Program-made: the position numbers and the translations under genes
Shown: positions 40,730-54,944 of the stretch, in pieces
How positions within the stretch are numbered: position 1 is the stretch's first letter
Layout: each line of letters begins with the position of its first letter
Assembly: GCF_040819555.1 (NCBI RefSeq)
Contig: NZ_CP161920.1
Coordinates: 1,983,001 to 2,047,000, forward strand
DNA length: 64,000 nt
Reading direction: 5' to 3'
From: Nitratireductor sp. GISD-1A_MAKvit
Lineage (GTDB): Bacteria; Pseudomonadota; Alphaproteobacteria; Rhizobiales; Rhizobiaceae
The notes under the pieces: generated by a model
Seen by the model: only the letters and a program-made list of their open reading frames with translations
Told to the model about the DNA's origin: nothing
Database searches by the model: none

Positions 40730-41569
40730 TCAGCCTGCAGCAAGTCTCTTCGCGTGCCATGCGAGATGGTCATCCATAAAGCTGGAGATGAAGAAATAGG
40801 AGTGATCGTACCCCTCGCGCATGTTGAGCGTGAGTGGAATACCAGCGTCGTTGCAGGCTCTCTCAAACAGCCAGGGGCGCAAGCCTTCATCAAGGAAGCC
40901 GTCGGCTGAGCCCTGATCGATCAGGAACCCGGAAAACCGGGCTCCATCGGCAACGAGAGCGCAGGCATCGTACCGGCGCCAGGCGGCTTCGTCCGAGCCC
41001 AGATATTTCTCAAGTGCCGGTTTCGACCAGCCCGCCGTGGAGGGTTCGACGATGGGAGCGAAGGCGGAGCAGCTCTTGAACCGGTCGGGATTCTTGAGCG
41101 CGATGGTCAACGCCCCATGGCCTCCCATGGAGTGTCCGAAGATACCTTGGCGATCCATGTCGGCCGGAAAATGCTTGGAGATCAGTGCCGGCAGTTCCTC
41201 TGTGACGTAGGAATACATGCGGTAGTTTTGGGCGAAAGGCTCCTGTGTGGCGTCCACATAAAAGCCCGCACCCTTGCCGAACTGCCAGTTGTCCACCTCG
41301 TCGGGGACGTTGTCGCCGCGCGGGCTCGTGTCCGGGCAGACGATGATCAGGCCGAGCTCTGCCGCCATGCGTCGGTATTCGCCCTTGTCCATGACATTGG
41401 CATGGGTGCAGGTGAGGCCGGACAGATACCACAGGACGGGGCAGGGGCCGTTTTCGGCCTTAGGCGGGACAAATACGGCGAAGGTCATGTCGCACTGGCA
41501 GCTTTCGGATGCGTGCGTGTACACGCCCTGAACGCCACCATGCGAGCGGGCGGTGGAGACGGTTTTCAT
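40730..41569 (-). CDS. fghA: S-formylglutathione hydrolase
   Basis: 279 residues. Hydrolyses S-formylglutathione to formate and glutathione. Esterase-D family: CDMTFAVFVPP, LTCTHANVMDKGEYRRMAAE, nucleophile GHSMGGHGAL and the catalytic histidine in MREGYDHSYFFISSF. It lies downstream of the UPF0178 gene and adhC on the same strand, forming a formaldehyde detoxification module. Confidence 0.95.
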   Translation of the reverse strand: MKTVSTARSHGGVQGVYTHASESCQCDMTFAVFVPPKAENGPCPVLWYLSGLTCTHANVMDKGEYRRMAAELGLIIVCPDTSPRGDNVPDEVDNWQFGKGAGFYVDATQEPFAQNYRMYSYVTEELPALISKHFPADMDRQGIFGHSMGGHGALTIALKNPDRFKSCSAFAPIVEPSTAGWSKPALEKYLGSDEAAWRRYDACALVADGARFSGFLIDQGSADGFLDEGLRPWLFERACNDAGIPLTLNMREGYDHSYFFISSFMDDHLAWHAKRLAAG

Positions 41570-41573
41570 GTGT

Positions 41574-42032
41574 TCAGTCCCTTTGTTCTTTCAGGGCGCG
41601 CCGCACTGTGCGATCGAGCGCCTGGAGGAAATCGGAGCGGTCGCGAGCGGTGAAACCGGGATTGTATCCCTTGATCTCACCAGATTCGCGTAGATCCTGC
41701 TTGAGGTTGCGCATGGCAACCGCCATGCCGATGGTTTCGGGGGTGAAGGGCCGGCCGGTGGGCCCAAGCACATGCACTTCCCGCTCCACCAGCCGTGCAG
41801 CAAGCGGCACGTCCGCCGTGATGGCGATGTCGCCCGCCACTGCATTTTCGACGATCCAGTCGTCGGCGGCATCGGCGGTGCCGGGCACCACCACATGCCG
41901 CACCATGGGATCGCGCGAGGGCCGCAATCCTCCATTCGAGACATAGGTGATGACCAGCCCGTGCCGCTCTGCGACACGGGCTGCTTCTGGTTTTACCGGG
42001 CAGGCATCGGCGTCCACATAGATGGTTGGCAA
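41574..42032 (-). CDS. YaiI/YqxD (UPF0178) family protein
   Basis: About 152 residues from a TTG at 42032 with GAGG upstream; a longer frame to 42080 would overlap adhC. Family hallmarks: the N-terminal IYVDADACPVKPEAARVAER, the aspartate/asparagine-rich DDWIVENAVAGDIAITADVP and LAARLVEREVHVLGPTGRPF. The fold is PIN-like with conserved acidic residues, perhaps a nuclease, but activity is unproven. It is 4 bp upstream of fghA and 10 bp after adhC. Confidence 0.88.
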   Translation of the reverse strand: MPTIYVDADACPVKPEAARVAERHGLVITYVSNGGLRPSRDPMVRHVVVPGTADAADDWIVENAVAGDIAITADVPLAARLVEREVHVLGPTGRPFTPETIGMAVAMRNLKQDLRESGEIKGYNPGFTARDRSDFLQALDRTVRRALKEQRD

Positions 42033-42042
42033 GGCTACGGCC

Positions 42043-43170
42043 TCAGTAAACCACCACGGAGCGGATGGATTCGCCCGCATGCATGAGGTCGAAACCCTTG
42101 TTGATCTCGTCGAGCGAAAGTGTGTGCGTGATCATCGGGTCGATGTCGATCTTGCCTTCCATGTACCAGTCGACGATCTTCGGCACGTCCGTGCGGCCGC
42201 GCGCGCCGCCGAAGGCGGTCCCTTTCCAGGTGCGCCCGGTGACAAGCTGGAAGGGGCGGGTGGAGATTTCCTGACCGGCACCGGCGACGCCGATGATGAT
42301 GGATTCCCCCCAGCCGCGATGCGCGCTTTCCAGCGCCTGACGCATTACGTGGACATTGCCCGTGCAGTCGAACGTGTAGTCGGCGCCGCCGATCTGGTCG
42401 GCGCCGCGCTTGGTCATGTTGACGAGATAGGGCACGAGGTCCTCGCCAACCTCCTTCGGATTGACGAAATGCGTCATGCCGAATTTTTCACCCCATACCT
42501 TCTTGTCGTTGTTCAGGTCGACGCCGATGATCATGTCGGCGCCGGCAAGCCGAAGGCCCTGGATCACGTTGAGGCCGATGCCGCCGAGGCCGAATACGAT
42601 GGCCGTCGAGCCGATCTCCACCTTGGCGGTGTTGATGACCGCGCCAACGCCCGTGGTTACGCCGCAGCCGATGTAGCAGATCTTGTCAAAGGGCGCGTCC
42701 GGATTGACCTTGGCAACCGCGATCTCCGGCAGAACGGTGAAGTTCGCGAAGGTCGAACAACCCATATAATGATGGAGCTTTTCACCGTTGATCGAGAAAC
42801 GGCTCGTGCCATCGGGCATCAGGCCCTGACCCTGGGTGGAGCGGATGGCCGTGCACAGATTGGTCTTCTGCGACAGGCAGGAGGGACACTCGCGGCACTC
42901 GGGCGTGTAAAGCGGAATCACGTGATCGCCTTTCTTGAGGCTTGTCACGCCGGGGCCCACATCCACAACGATGCCAGCGCCTTCGTGACCGAGAATCGCC
43001 GGGAAAATGCCCTCGGGGTCGGCACCCGACAGGGTGAATTCGTCCGTGTGGCAGATGCCTGTCGCCTTTACCTCGATCAGCACCTCGCCCTCGCGTGGAC
43101 CTTCGAGGTCTACCTCCATGATTTCAAGTGGTTTTCCTGCCTGAACGGCAACGGCGGCGCGGGTTTTCAT
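42043..43170 (-). CDS. adhC: Class III alcohol dehydrogenase / S-(hydroxymethyl)glutathione dehydrogenase
   Basis: 375 residues from the ATG at 43170. Oxidises the formaldehyde-glutathione adduct with NAD+. Catalytic zinc site in [17 protein letters not shown] and LGHEGAGIV; structural zinc cysteines in [18 protein letters not shown]; Rossmann motif [20 protein letters not shown]. The class III pattern ([14 protein letters not shown]) is clear. It leads the adhC-yaiI-fghA block. Confidence 0.96.
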   Translation of the reverse strand: MKTRAAVAVQAGKPLEIMEVDLEGPREGEVLIEVKATGICHTDEFTLSGADPEGIFPAILGHEGAGIVVDVGPGVTSLKKGDHVIPLYTPECRECPSCLSQKTNLCTAIRSTQGQGLMPDGTSRFSINGEKLHHYMGCSTFANFTVLPEIAVAKVNPDAPFDKICYIGCGVTTGVGAVINTAKVEIGSTAIVFGLGGIGLNVIQGLRLAGADMIIGVDLNNDKKVWGEKFGMTHFVNPKEVGEDLVPYLVNMTKRGADQIGGADYTFDCTGNVHVMRQALESAHRGWGESIIIGVAGAGQEISTRPFQLVTGRTWKGTAFGGARGRTDVPKIVDWYMEGKIDIDPMITHTLSLDEINKGFDLMHAGESIRSVVVY

Positions 43171-43366
43171 GGACAGTTCTCCTGCAAGTCCGGAATCTGC
43201 GACGAAAGTTTCAGGAATTGTTATGTCCCGCAAGTCCGAACCGGACACAGGATGACGCAATCTGACAAACCCGCTTCTCATGCATCATGGTCGGGAAACG
43301 CTTGAGCGCGACCGTGCAAGGCCATAGAACAATGGCAAAGCTGTTTGCTGGGGGGAAACACCGTTC

Positions 43367-45380
43367 ATGTTCAAGAAGATCCTCGTTGCCAACCGCGGTG
43401 AAATCGCCTGCCGGGTCATGAAGACAGCAAAACGGATGGGTATCGCCACGGTCGCGGTGTATTCCGATGCCGATGCGGATGCGGTGCATGTGGAGTTGGC
43501 CGACGAGGCGGTTCATATCGGCCCCGGCTGCTGCCAATCAGAGCTATCTTCTCGGCGACCGGATCATCGCTGCCTGCAAGCAGAGCGGCGCAGAGGCCGT
43601 GCATCCGGGTTATGGTTTTCTTTCCGAGAACGCCGCTTTCTGCGAGAAGCTTGAGGCGGAAGGCATAGTCTTCATCGGTCCCAAGCCGAAGGCCATTCAG
43701 GCCATGGGCGACAAGATAACGTCGAAGAAGATCGCTGCAGAGGCCGGGGTTTCAACCGTCCCCGGTTTCATGGGGCTCATTGAAGACGCCGAACATGCGG
43801 TGAAGATTGCCGGTGAGATCGGTTATCCGGTGATGATCAAGGCATCGGCAGGCGGCGGCGGCAAGGGCATGCGGATTGCCTGGAACGATGACGAAGCGCG
43901 CGAGGGTTTCGAACGCTCTAAATCCGAGGCGGCATCATCCTTCGGCGATGACCGAATATTCATCGAAAAGTTCGTGGAAGAGCCGCGGCATATCGAAATC
44001 CAGGTGCTTGCCGACGCACATGGCAACTGCCTCTATCTGGGCGAGCGTGAGTGCTCCATTCAGCGCCGCAATCAGAAAGTTGTCGAGGAAGCGCCATCAC
44101 CCTTCCTCGATGTCGAGACGCGTGCAGCCATGGGCGCGCAGTCGGTGGCGCTTGCAAAAGCTGTTGATTATCAGAGTGCTGGGACGGTTGAGTTCATCGT
44201 CGACAAGAACCGAAATTTCTACTTTCTGGAAATGAACACGCGCCTCCAGGTGGAGCATCCGGTGACGGAGCTTGTCACCGGTATCGACCTGGTGGAGCAG
44301 ATGCTGCGGGTGGCGGCCGGAGAGACACTTTCCTTCGGTCAGGAGGACGTTAAGCTCAATGGGTGGGCCATTGAAAGCCGCATCTATGCCGAGGACCCGG
44401 TGCGTAACTTCCTGCCCTCTATCGGCCGGCTCACACGGTATCGCCCACCGCAGGAAGGGCGCTTCGGGGACGCGGTGCTTCGCAACGACACTGGCGTTGC
44501 CGAGGGCTCCGAGATCTCGATGTTCTACGATCCGATGATCGCCAAACTGTGCACCTGGGCGCCCGAACGCCTGGACGCGATCAACGCCATGGGCGAGGCA
44601 CTGGACCGGTTCGTGATTGACGGGATCGAGCACAATATTCCGTTTCTCTCCGCGCTGATGAGCCACCCGCGCTGGCGCGAAGGTCGGTTGTCGACCGGCT
44701 TCATTGCCGAGGAGTTCCCTGACGGGTTCCTGCCGCCGTCACCGATGGCGGGCGAGCGTGCGGTACTGGCAGCGGTGGCGCTGGCAGTAGAGCTTTTGCG
44801 GCGCGATCGGCTGGATCGTCTGACCGGGCGTCTGGCCCCGCATTCGGGCGAATTGAAGCGTGACTGGGTTGTTCGGCTGGACGATGATTATCTGTCGGTC
44901 AGCCTTGTCGAGGGCATGATCTCCATTCCGCTGGAGATGGACGTCCGAATTGACGGTGGCGAACCGCTCACGGTGCGTTCCAACTGGCGACCGGGAGAGC
45001 CGGTCTGGGAGGGGGATGTCAATGGCCGTGCCGTTGGCGTGCAGGTCCGCTCCATCCTGAATGGTGTGAAACTTGCCTGGCAGGGTGTCTCGGCCGATGC
45101 CCGTGTCATGCTGCCACGCATTGCAAAGCTTGACCGTCTCATGCCCGTCAGAGAAGCGCCCGATACGTCGAAAATGCTGCTTTGTCCCATGCCGGGCCTT
45201 GTGGTCTCCATCGCTGTCACGGAAGGTCAGGAAGTCAAGGCCGGTGAAATTCTCGCGGTGGTCGAAGCAATGAAGATGGAGAATGTCCTGCGCGCAGAGC
45301 GCGACGCCAGAGTGTCCAGGATCAAGGCCGCGCCGGGCGATAGTCTTGCGGTTGATGCGGTTATCATGGAATTCGAATAG
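43367..45380 (+). CDS. pccA: Propionyl-CoA carboxylase alpha subunit (biotin carboxylase), frameshifted as given
   Basis: ATP-dependent carboxylation of biotin for propionyl-CoA to methylmalonyl-CoA. The N-terminus [20 protein letters not shown] is in one frame until HIGP. The rest begins [20 protein letters not shown] in the next frame. One extra C in the CCCC at 43522-43525 (context CGGCCCCGG) explains it; corrected length is 670 residues, typical of PccA. Also seen are the ATP-grasp glycine loop ([17 protein letters not shown]), [15 protein letters not shown] and the biotin lysine in [17 protein letters not shown]. Methylcrotonyl-CoA carboxylase is a less likely alternative. No pccB is nearby. 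Confidence 0.9.
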
Positions 45381-45391
45381 GAGTTCGCCCA

Positions 45392-46084
45392 ATGGCGCAA
45401 AGTGAGAACCGTGCAGCGGTGCTCTTCGACCTCGATGGCACGCTGACAAACCCGTTCGTGGGTATATCAAATTGCATCCGGCATGCGATGGAGAAGATGG
45501 GATGCAGAGCTCCCGACGATGATGCAATCCGATCTCACATCGGGCCGCCTTTGCAAACGACTTTCGCCGCCTTCCTCGAAACCGATGATGAAGCCCGTAT
45601 ATGGGAAGCGGTGGGGCATTACCGCGAACGATATCAGCGCGTGGGAAAGTTCGAAAACGAGCTGATTCCGGGCATAAGGGAGGTGCTCGCTCACTGCCTG
45701 GGTGCAGGCCATTTCCTCTCTGTTGCCACCTCGAAGATGGAAGCCTACAGCAAGGATATCATCGCGCATTTCGGACTGTCGGAGTTCTTTCACGCCATTC
45801 ATGGCTCGGCACCCGACGGAACCAATGCCAACAAGGCAGATCTGATCCGGCACATTCTTGCCAGTGAACCGATCAACGCGATGAACGCTGTGATGATTGG
45901 TGACCGCCTCCACGATGTTGTCGGCGGCAGGGCGAACGGCGTGCCCGCTATCGGTGTTCTTTGGGGCTTTGGCGACCGGGTGGAGCTTGAAGAGGCGGGA
46001 GCGGTGGCGATCGTGGAGAGACCGGTCGACCTCGCATCTGCAATTGACGGTAGTCTTGCGGTTGAGCCCGTCTTATCGTCATAA
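45392..46084 (+). CDS. HAD-family phosphatase (phosphoglycolate phosphatase-like)
   Basis: 230 residues. HAD subfamily I: nucleophile motif VLFDLDGTLTNPFVGI, motif II VATSKMEAYS, the lysine in NANKADLIRHI and the acidic motif IGDRLHDVVGGRANGVPAIG. Resembles Gph/PpaX-type phosphatases; the substrate is unproven. It starts 11 bp after pccA and is probably in the same transcript. Confidence 0.87.
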   Translation: MAQSENRAAVLFDLDGTLTNPFVGISNCIRHAMEKMGCRAPDDDAIRSHIGPPLQTTFAAFLETDDEARIWEAVGHYRERYQRVGKFENELIPGIREVLAHCLGAGHFLSVATSKMEAYSKDIIAHFGLSEFFHAIHGSAPDGTNANKADLIRHILASEPINAMNAVMIGDRLHDVVGGRANGVPAIGVLWGFGDRVELEEAGAVAIVERPVDLASAIDGSLAVEPVLSS

Positions 46085-46176
46085 AGCCGTGTGCTATGGT
46101 TTGCGGGCCTTTACCCTTTCTGCCCGATGCGGGACAATGAAGCATTGAGTCTTCAAAAATCGAGCGGCACATATTC

Positions 46177-49701
<3,525 letters not shown>

Positions 49702-49810
49702 CGGCTGAGTGGCGCCCTCGCACGCAGGGATCGATCGCTTGGCGGACGGCAGGCACCCCAAACCGCCGGTCGGCAACCGCCCGGTTGCTTGGCAAAAACA
49801 GCCCCGCGGA

Positions 49811-51103
49811 TCAACCGCCACCGGCTTTTCCCTTGCCAAATGTGTATCCCGTCTCCACCGCCTGTCGACCGAATTTCTCCCGCAGGCTATCGATAGCGCC
49901 CTCGGCGAGAGCGCGCTTGTGGGAAAGGCGATCCACCAGATCGGGAGGGTCCGCTCTGGCGGCATCGGTCAGGTCGCTTACACCAATGCCCAGAAGTCGG
50001 AAGCGTGTCCCGTCGATTTCTCTTTGCAGAAGATCGAGTCCGGTGTGAAAAATGCGATCGGCAAGACGTGTGGGGTCTCCCAGCTGTCGATTGCGTGTAC
50101 GCAGCCGAAAATCGGCCGTCTTGAGCTTCAAGGTCACGGTCCGTCCGGCGATGTCGGATTTCTTCAGGCGAGCCGAAACGCGCTCTGACAGGGCGCGCAG
50201 GACAGGCACGAGCTCATCCATGCGGGAAAGATCGGTGTTGAAGGTTGTTTCGGAAGATACGCTCTTGGCCTCGCTGCGTGGTTTTACACCGCGTTCGTCC
50301 AACCCGCGCGAGAGGTGATAAAGCCGGTCTCCCATGCTGCCATAGCGCCGCATGAGGTCTGTGCGTTCCATGTGCTGAAGCTGACCGATGGACTTTATTC
50401 CATCTTTCGCCAGGGTTGCAGCGAAGGCTTTTCCCACTCCCCAGATCAGTGATACGGGCTTGGCTTCCAGAAACTTCACGGCTTCTTCGCGGCCAATCAC
50501 CGAAAACCCCCGCGGCTTGTTCATGTCCGAGGCGACCTTGGCGAGAAACTTGCAGTAGGAGAGGCCGACGGAAACGCTGATGCCAATTTCATCCTCGACT
50601 TGTCTGGCGAAACGCGCGAGCACCGTGGCTGCGGGGGCACCGTGCAGCTTTTCCGTGCCGGCCAGATCCAGAAATGCCTCATCGATGGAAAGCGGTTCGA
50701 CCATCGGCGTGAGCGCTTCCATCATCGAGCGTACCTGCCTGCCGACCTGGACGTATTTTTCCATGTCCGGTTTTATGATCACCGCCTCCGGGCACAGCTC
50801 AAGCGCCTTGAACATCGGCATGGCGGAGCGAACGCCGTGGATACGGGCAATGTAGCAGGCGGTGGAAACAACACCCCGCTTGCCTCCGCCAACGATCACG
50901 GGCCTGTCACGTATGGCTGGGTTGTCGCGTTTTTCGACTGAAGCGTAAAAGGCGTCGCAATCGATATGCGCGAGCGAAAGTCCATTAAGCTCCGGGTGCC
51001 TGGAAAGCCGGGGGCTCCCACAGGCAGGGCAACGCCTGACAGCGCCCCGCGCCGATTTCAGACAGTCGCGGCAAATGCCGGGCATGGGTGCGTTGGCGGC
51101 CAT
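49811..51103 (-). CDS. dinB: DNA polymerase IV (Y-family)
   Basis: 430 residues. Error-prone lesion-bypass polymerase. Catalytic acids in [20 protein letters not shown] and [40 protein letters not shown] and [20 protein letters not shown] are typical. An N-terminal zinc ribbon ([20 protein letters not shown]) is an extra domain seen in alphaproteobacterial DinB. No clear beta-clamp peptide is visible at the very C-terminus. It is convergent with dnaE, with 109 bp between. Confidence 0.94.
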   Translation of the reverse strand: MAANAPMPGICRDCLKSARGAVRRCPACGSPRLSRHPELNGLSLAHIDCDAFYASVEKRDNPAIRDRPVIVGGGKRGVVSTACYIARIHGVRSAMPMFKALELCPEAVIIKPDMEKYVQVGRQVRSMMEALTPMVEPLSIDEAFLDLAGTEKLHGAPAATVLARFARQVEDEIGISVSVGLSYCKFLAKVASDMNKPRGFSVIGREEAVKFLEAKPVSLIWGVGKAFAATLAKDGIKSIGQLQHMERTDLMRRYGSMGDRLYHLSRGLDERGVKPRSEAKSVSSETTFNTDLSRMDELVPVLRALSERVSARLKKSDIAGRTVTLKLKTADFRLRTRNRQLGDPTRLADRIFHTGLDLLQREIDGTRFRLLGIGVSDLTDAARADPPDLVDRLSHKRALAEGAIDSLREKFGRQAVETGYTFGKGKAGGG

Positions 51104-51272
51104 TCGTGCTTCACGAACATAAAGTGAATATTCATGTTACTTGAAACGTCCCTGGCGCACAAGCCGAGTGTTGCTGACATCTGCAAGAAGGGGAGAGGCC
51201 TCGTCCTGTTCATCTGATCCTTCACAATCAAGCCGGATGCAGGGACGCTGCAGGTTGCTGCGAAGCCGGGGC

Positions 51273-51926
51273 TTAAATCTGAAGTGACCGGGTAATTTTC
51301 TCACCCGCTTCCTTCCAGTGTTCGACGGCGACAATACCCTCGGGCACAGGCGGCATGAGCGAACGCACCGAGTTGTCGGCCATCAGATGAAAAAGGTGTG
51401 CCTCTTCCACCGTGTCTCGTACGGATACGAGATTGTAATACATGTCGTCGACGAAGGCGACGGGGCGGGGATGGTCTCCGCGCAACCGCTTGATCGCCGG
51501 TCCCTTGGCGCGTTCGGTTGTCAGCAGGGGATAGTGCATTTCCAGTTGGTCGAGCAAAGCACGCCGTGTCTGCCGGAAGCGATGGGGCATCGCCGTCAGG
51601 AGGATGACCTGGCTCGATCGCGACAGATCTGCGATGGTTTCGGATGCATCTTCCGCAAGTTTCTGCCAATCATGCTGCACTTCAAAAAAGGCATCGACGA
51701 GTTCGGCCACGGTGTCGTCACAGACCCGGTTGCCTGATGTGAGGTCGATGATATTGCCGTTGAGACCGAAGCTCTCCAGTTTCAGCTGGAAACCGCGTGT
51801 CTGCAGATAATCGGGAAACGGACGGATAAATTCCAAGATCACGTCATCGACGTCAAGCACGAGAAGGGGATCGTGGCTTAACGAAAGTTCCTCGATCTGT
51901 CTGGAAGTTTCCGGGTCGATGCTCAT
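51273..51926 (-). CDS. HAD-like hydrolase of unknown substrate
   Basis: 217 residues. HAD nucleophile motif in LLVLDVDDVILEFIRPFPDY, motif II at VILLTAMPHRFRQTR, the lysine in ERAKGPAIKRL and the acidic VAFVDDMYYN. No signal peptide. In related genomes a protein of this type lies near divK. Function is unknown. It shares direction with the DUF3572 gene 22 bp upstream. Confidence 0.75.
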   Translation of the reverse strand: MSIDPETSRQIEELSLSHDPLLVLDVDDVILEFIRPFPDYLQTRGFQLKLESFGLNGNIIDLTSGNRVCDDTVAELVDAFFEVQHDWQKLAEDASETIADLSRSSQVILLTAMPHRFRQTRRALLDQLEMHYPLLTTERAKGPAIKRLRGDHPRPVAFVDDMYYNLVSVRDTVEEAHLFHLMADNSVRSLMPPVPEGIVAVEHWKEAGEKITRSLQI

Positions 51927-51947
51927 GTGTGCGAAGTCCAGTTCTGA

Positions 51948-52232
51948 TCAGGGCTGAATGTCGTATTCCGTCTTGCCGTGCGGCAGTGCATGTGGTGCGC
52001 GTGCAACCTGCTCGGGGGGAATGCCGCTTTCCTCGCAAAAGCGCAACAGGGTCGGTTCATGGGCGAGAATAAACTGCAGCACGCCAGCGAGGAATCCCGG
52101 CTCTGCGGCCGCCGAGCGGATCTGCTCTGCTTCAATTCCCGTCAACGACAGAAACCGGGGCAGTAGTTTCTCGTCCGCCGCGATGAAGGCAAGGGCGGAT
52201 ACGGCGATGGATTCAGATTCCTCGCGTTGCAT
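51948..52232 (-). CDS. DUF3572 domain protein
   Basis: 94 residues, helical. The stretch ESIAVSALAFIAADEKLLPR, then FLSLTGIEAEQIRSAAAEPG and FLAGVLQFILAHEPTLLRFC, matches DUF3572, a small alphaproteobacterial family commonly placed beside divK. Function is unknown. It is divergent from divK, with 227 bp between that must hold both promoters. Confidence 0.88.
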   Translation of the reverse strand: MQREESESIAVSALAFIAADEKLLPRFLSLTGIEAEQIRSAAAEPGFLAGVLQFILAHEPTLLRFCEESGIPPEQVARAPHALPHGKTEYDIQP

Positions 52233-52459
52233 TTGGTGTCCTCATGATCTCAAATTGGGTGGAGGTGGACATTCTCAATGGAATGAATTGCGCGTGGATC
52301 CAGTGCCGCTATTCTGAAAAGCTACGATTCGTCATCATCTATTACCGATTCATAAATCAAATCGTGCAAGGGTGGTGTTTGAAATTCCGCTGTCGGAGGG
52401 TTCCGCGATAGGCAACCCGCGTCACCTGGTCTCAGCGGGGTTGAGTGGGACGGGGTTTG

Positions 52460-52831
52460 ATGTCGAAGAAAGTCATGATCGTCGAAGACAATGAGCTCAA
52501 CATGAAGCTCTTTCGCGATCTTATCGAGGCAAGCGGTTACGAAACGGTGCGTACGCGCGATGGTCTGCTGGCGCTCGACCTGGCGCGGGAGCATCGTCCC
52601 GATCTTATCCTGATGGACATCCAGCTTCCCGAGGTTTCCGGACTTGAAGTCACGAAGTGGCTGAAGGAAGATGACGATCTGCACACCATTCCGGTAATCG
52701 CCGTCACGGCGTTTGCCATGAAGGGGGATGAAGAGCGCATTCGTCAGGGGGGCTGCGAAGCCTACATTTCCAAGCCCATTTCGGTTCCCAGTTTCATCGA
52801 GACCATCAAATCCTATCTGGGAGATGCCTGA
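52460..52831 (+). CDS. divK: Response regulator DivK
   Basis: 123 residues, a single receiver domain. Acidic pocket [14 protein letters not shown], phospho-acceptor Asp in [14 protein letters not shown] (about residue 53), conserved Thr/Ser in [15 protein letters not shown] and Lys in [10 protein letters not shown]. In alphaproteobacteria DivK controls cell-cycle kinases DivJ/PleC and, indirectly, CtrA. The ATG at 52460 is chosen over 52445 because DivK proteins begin [12 protein letters not shown]. pleD follows 42 bp later. Confidence 0.95.
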   Translation: MSKKVMIVEDNELNMKLFRDLIEASGYETVRTRDGLLALDLAREHRPDLILMDIQLPEVSGLEVTKWLKEDDDLHTIPVIAVTAFAMKGDEERIRQGGCEAYISKPISVPSFIETIKSYLGDA

Positions 52832-52873
52832 TGCCCGGGCCGCGCTCCCAGCAAAGTTTGTGAGGAGCCGGGG

Positions 52874-54238
52874 ATGACCGCGCGTGTGCTTGTTGTCGAT
52901 GACGTTCCCTCCAACGCCAAGCTTCTGGAGAGCCGCCTTCTCGCGGAATATTTCGAGGTCGTCTGCGCACATAGCGGGGCCGAAGCGCTCAGGGTTTGCG
53001 CTGATGGCAAGGTGGACATTGTACTGCTCGATGTCGTCATGCCGGAGATGGACGGTTTTGAAGTATGCCGCCGGCTGAAGCAGGACCCTGCAACGCAGCA
53101 CATACCGGTCGTCATGGTTACGACGTTGGATGAAACCGCTGACCGGGTGAAAGGACTGGAAGCGGGGGCGGATGATTTCCTTTCCAAGCCCGTTGGGGAT
53201 CTTCAGCTGCTTACACGGGTGAAGAGCCTGACCCGGCTGAAAATGCTTACCGACGAGCTACGCCTGCGCACGGCCATCGCCCACAATGCCGGTTTTGACA
53301 ACGGTCTGGAAGACGAACGGCGTGCTGCGCCAGCCATTCTCCTGATCGACGACGACAGTGCATCCTCGGCTTGCATTGGCCGGATGTTGAAGGCCGATTT
53401 CAGCCTCGACGTTGAGGATGATCCTCAGGCGGGCCTCTTCCGGGCCGCGGAAGGTGGGTACGAGTGCGTTCTCGTGACCACTGGCTATTCGGACTATGAT
53501 CCCTTGCGTCTATGCGCTCAGTTGCGTGCTCTGGACCGGACACGCCTTCTCCCCGTCATGCTGGTTGCCGACATTGGCGACGGGACTGTGCTTCAGCGCG
53601 CGCTTGAATTTGGTGTGAACGATTATGTTACCCGTCCCGTAGACCCTCAGGAACTGGTCGCCCGGTTGCGCACACAGCTACGCCGCAAGCGTTACAATGA
53701 TCGTTTGCGTTCGAGCGTCAGCCAAAGTTTCCAGATGGCGGTGACGGACCCGCTGACCGGGCTTCACAACCGACGTTACCTCGACACCCATTTGCCCAGG
53801 CTTATAGCGCGATCCGTTGCCCGACAGCGGCCCCTCTCGCTCATGATTGCAGACATCGACCGGTTTAAATCGATCAACGATGCCTGGGGTCATCAGGGGG
53901 GGGACGACGTTCTGCGTGAATTTGCTGATCGTCTGCGACAGAACATACGCGGCATCGACCTCATCTGCCGGTTTGGTGGAGAAGAGTTCGTTGTCGCCAT
54001 GCCGGATACGGACAGGGCGGCTGCAGAGATGGTGGCCGAGCGACTGAGGGTCGCCATCGCGAACGAACCCTTTACGGTGGATGGCGGCAAGAATGCCATC
54101 CCTGTTACCACCAGTGTGGGCGTGGTTTCCCGCATGGGTACGCTTGATGACGCTGCACAGCTGTTGAAGCGCGCAGATCTTGCTCTCTACGAAGCAAAGA
54201 ATGCTGGCCGCAATTGCGTGGTTGCGCCTGCGGCCTGA
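52874..54238 (+). CDS. pleD: Diguanylate cyclase response regulator PleD
   Basis: 454 residues: receiver domain 1 (Asp in DIVLLDVVMPEMDG), a degenerate receiver 2 (about residues 155-270) and a C-terminal GGDEF domain. The active site is RFGGEEFVVAMPD, with the inhibitory I-site RGID just upstream, so product feedback by c-di-GMP is expected. It links the cell cycle to the swarmer-to-sessile transition and is paired with divK as usual. Confidence 0.96.
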   Translation: MTARVLVVDDVPSNAKLLESRLLAEYFEVVCAHSGAEALRVCADGKVDIVLLDVVMPEMDGFEVCRRLKQDPATQHIPVVMVTTLDETADRVKGLEAGADDFLSKPVGDLQLLTRVKSLTRLKMLTDELRLRTAIAHNAGFDNGLEDERRAAPAILLIDDDSASSACIGRMLKADFSLDVEDDPQAGLFRAAEGGYECVLVTTGYSDYDPLRLCAQLRALDRTRLLPVMLVADIGDGTVLQRALEFGVNDYVTRPVDPQELVARLRTQLRRKRYNDRLRSSVSQSFQMAVTDPLTGLHNRRYLDTHLPRLIARSVARQRPLSLMIADIDRFKSINDAWGHQGGDDVLREFADRLRQNIRGIDLICRFGGEEFVVAMPDTDRAAAEMVAERLRVAIANEPFTVDGGKNAIPVTTSVGVVSRMGTLDDAAQLLKRADLALYEAKNAGRNCVVAPAA

Positions 54239-54724
54239 TCTCCCGGTTTGCTGCCTGCACCAGGTCAACATCAGGGCGGGTTAACGGATGCGAATATTTG
54301 GTATTGTCACATTGATCAGCATGAAGATCACGAACATGCCACGAAAAGGTGACCTTCGCTCTTCCAATGAAAGGGCTGACTTCCAGCACGCGTCGGGCCA
54401 TATTTAACCCTAACAACAGACAGATGCGCGCGATGGTTAAGTAAGTGTTGATTTTGTGGTGGCTGTGCGCAAATCTCTGCGCCTATAGAACCGGCGTGAC
54501 GGAGCATTCCAGTCTGGAATGCTCAGTCTGATATACCCCATGATGCTCAGGTCCGCCGCATCTCCTGGGTCCGTGGGGTCGGTCGGCCGGCGCTGGTGAA
54601 CAGTGGCCTCCTCGTACCGCTGCCAGTTTGCCGGCCGGCCCCCATCTCTTTCCCGACATAGGCTTTACCAGCCCACGTTTCTCGATCCGTGACGGTGCAA
54701 CGTAAGATGCCAGAAATATTTCAT
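54239..54724. other. Non-coding gap with a perfect inverted repeat
   Basis: No convincing gene is seen between pleD and the rpmG terminator. It contains a perfect 10-bp inverted repeat with 3-bp loop, GAGCATTCCA at 54502-54511 and TGGAATGCTC at 54515-54524. There is no U-tract after it. It may be a terminator of pleD, a protein site or part of a small RNA. Confidence 0.5.
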
Positions 54725-54752
54725 ACAAAAAACGCCGCTCGACGGCGGCGTT
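54725..54752 (-). terminator. Intrinsic terminator of rpmG
   Basis: On the minus strand AACGCCGC and GCGGCGTT (54731-54738 with 54745-54752) form an 8-bp stem followed by a T-run (54725-54732 read in reverse). It lies 24 bp after the rpmG stop. Confidence 0.88.
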
Positions 54753-54776
54753 TCTGAACAGGCACTTTCCAGAAAA

Positions 54777-54944
54777 CTACTTGATTTTCGTTTCCTTGAA
54801 TTCGACGTGCTTCTTGGCAATGGGATCGTATTTCCGCTTGGTCATCTTGTCGGTCATCGTCCGGCTGTTCTTCTTCGTGACGTAGAAGAATCCCGTATCG
54901 GCCGTCGACTGGAGCTTGATCTTGATGGTCGTGGCCTTCGCCAT
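54777..54944 (-). CDS. rpmG: 50S ribosomal protein L33
   Basis: 55 residues. [20 protein letters not shown], then [20 protein letters not shown] and the end FKETKIK are the L33 family pattern of the zinc-free type (no cysteines). It has its own terminator downstream. Confidence 0.97.
   Translation of the reverse strand: MAKATTIKIKLQSTADTGFFYVTKKNSRTMTDKMTKRKYDPIAKKHVEFKETKIK

Noticed and set aside
51104..51140. SOS (LexA) box upstream of dinB
   Set aside because: The region has an imperfect AACAT/ATGTT inverted repeat but not the GTTC-N7-GTTC pattern of alphaproteobacterial LexA sites.
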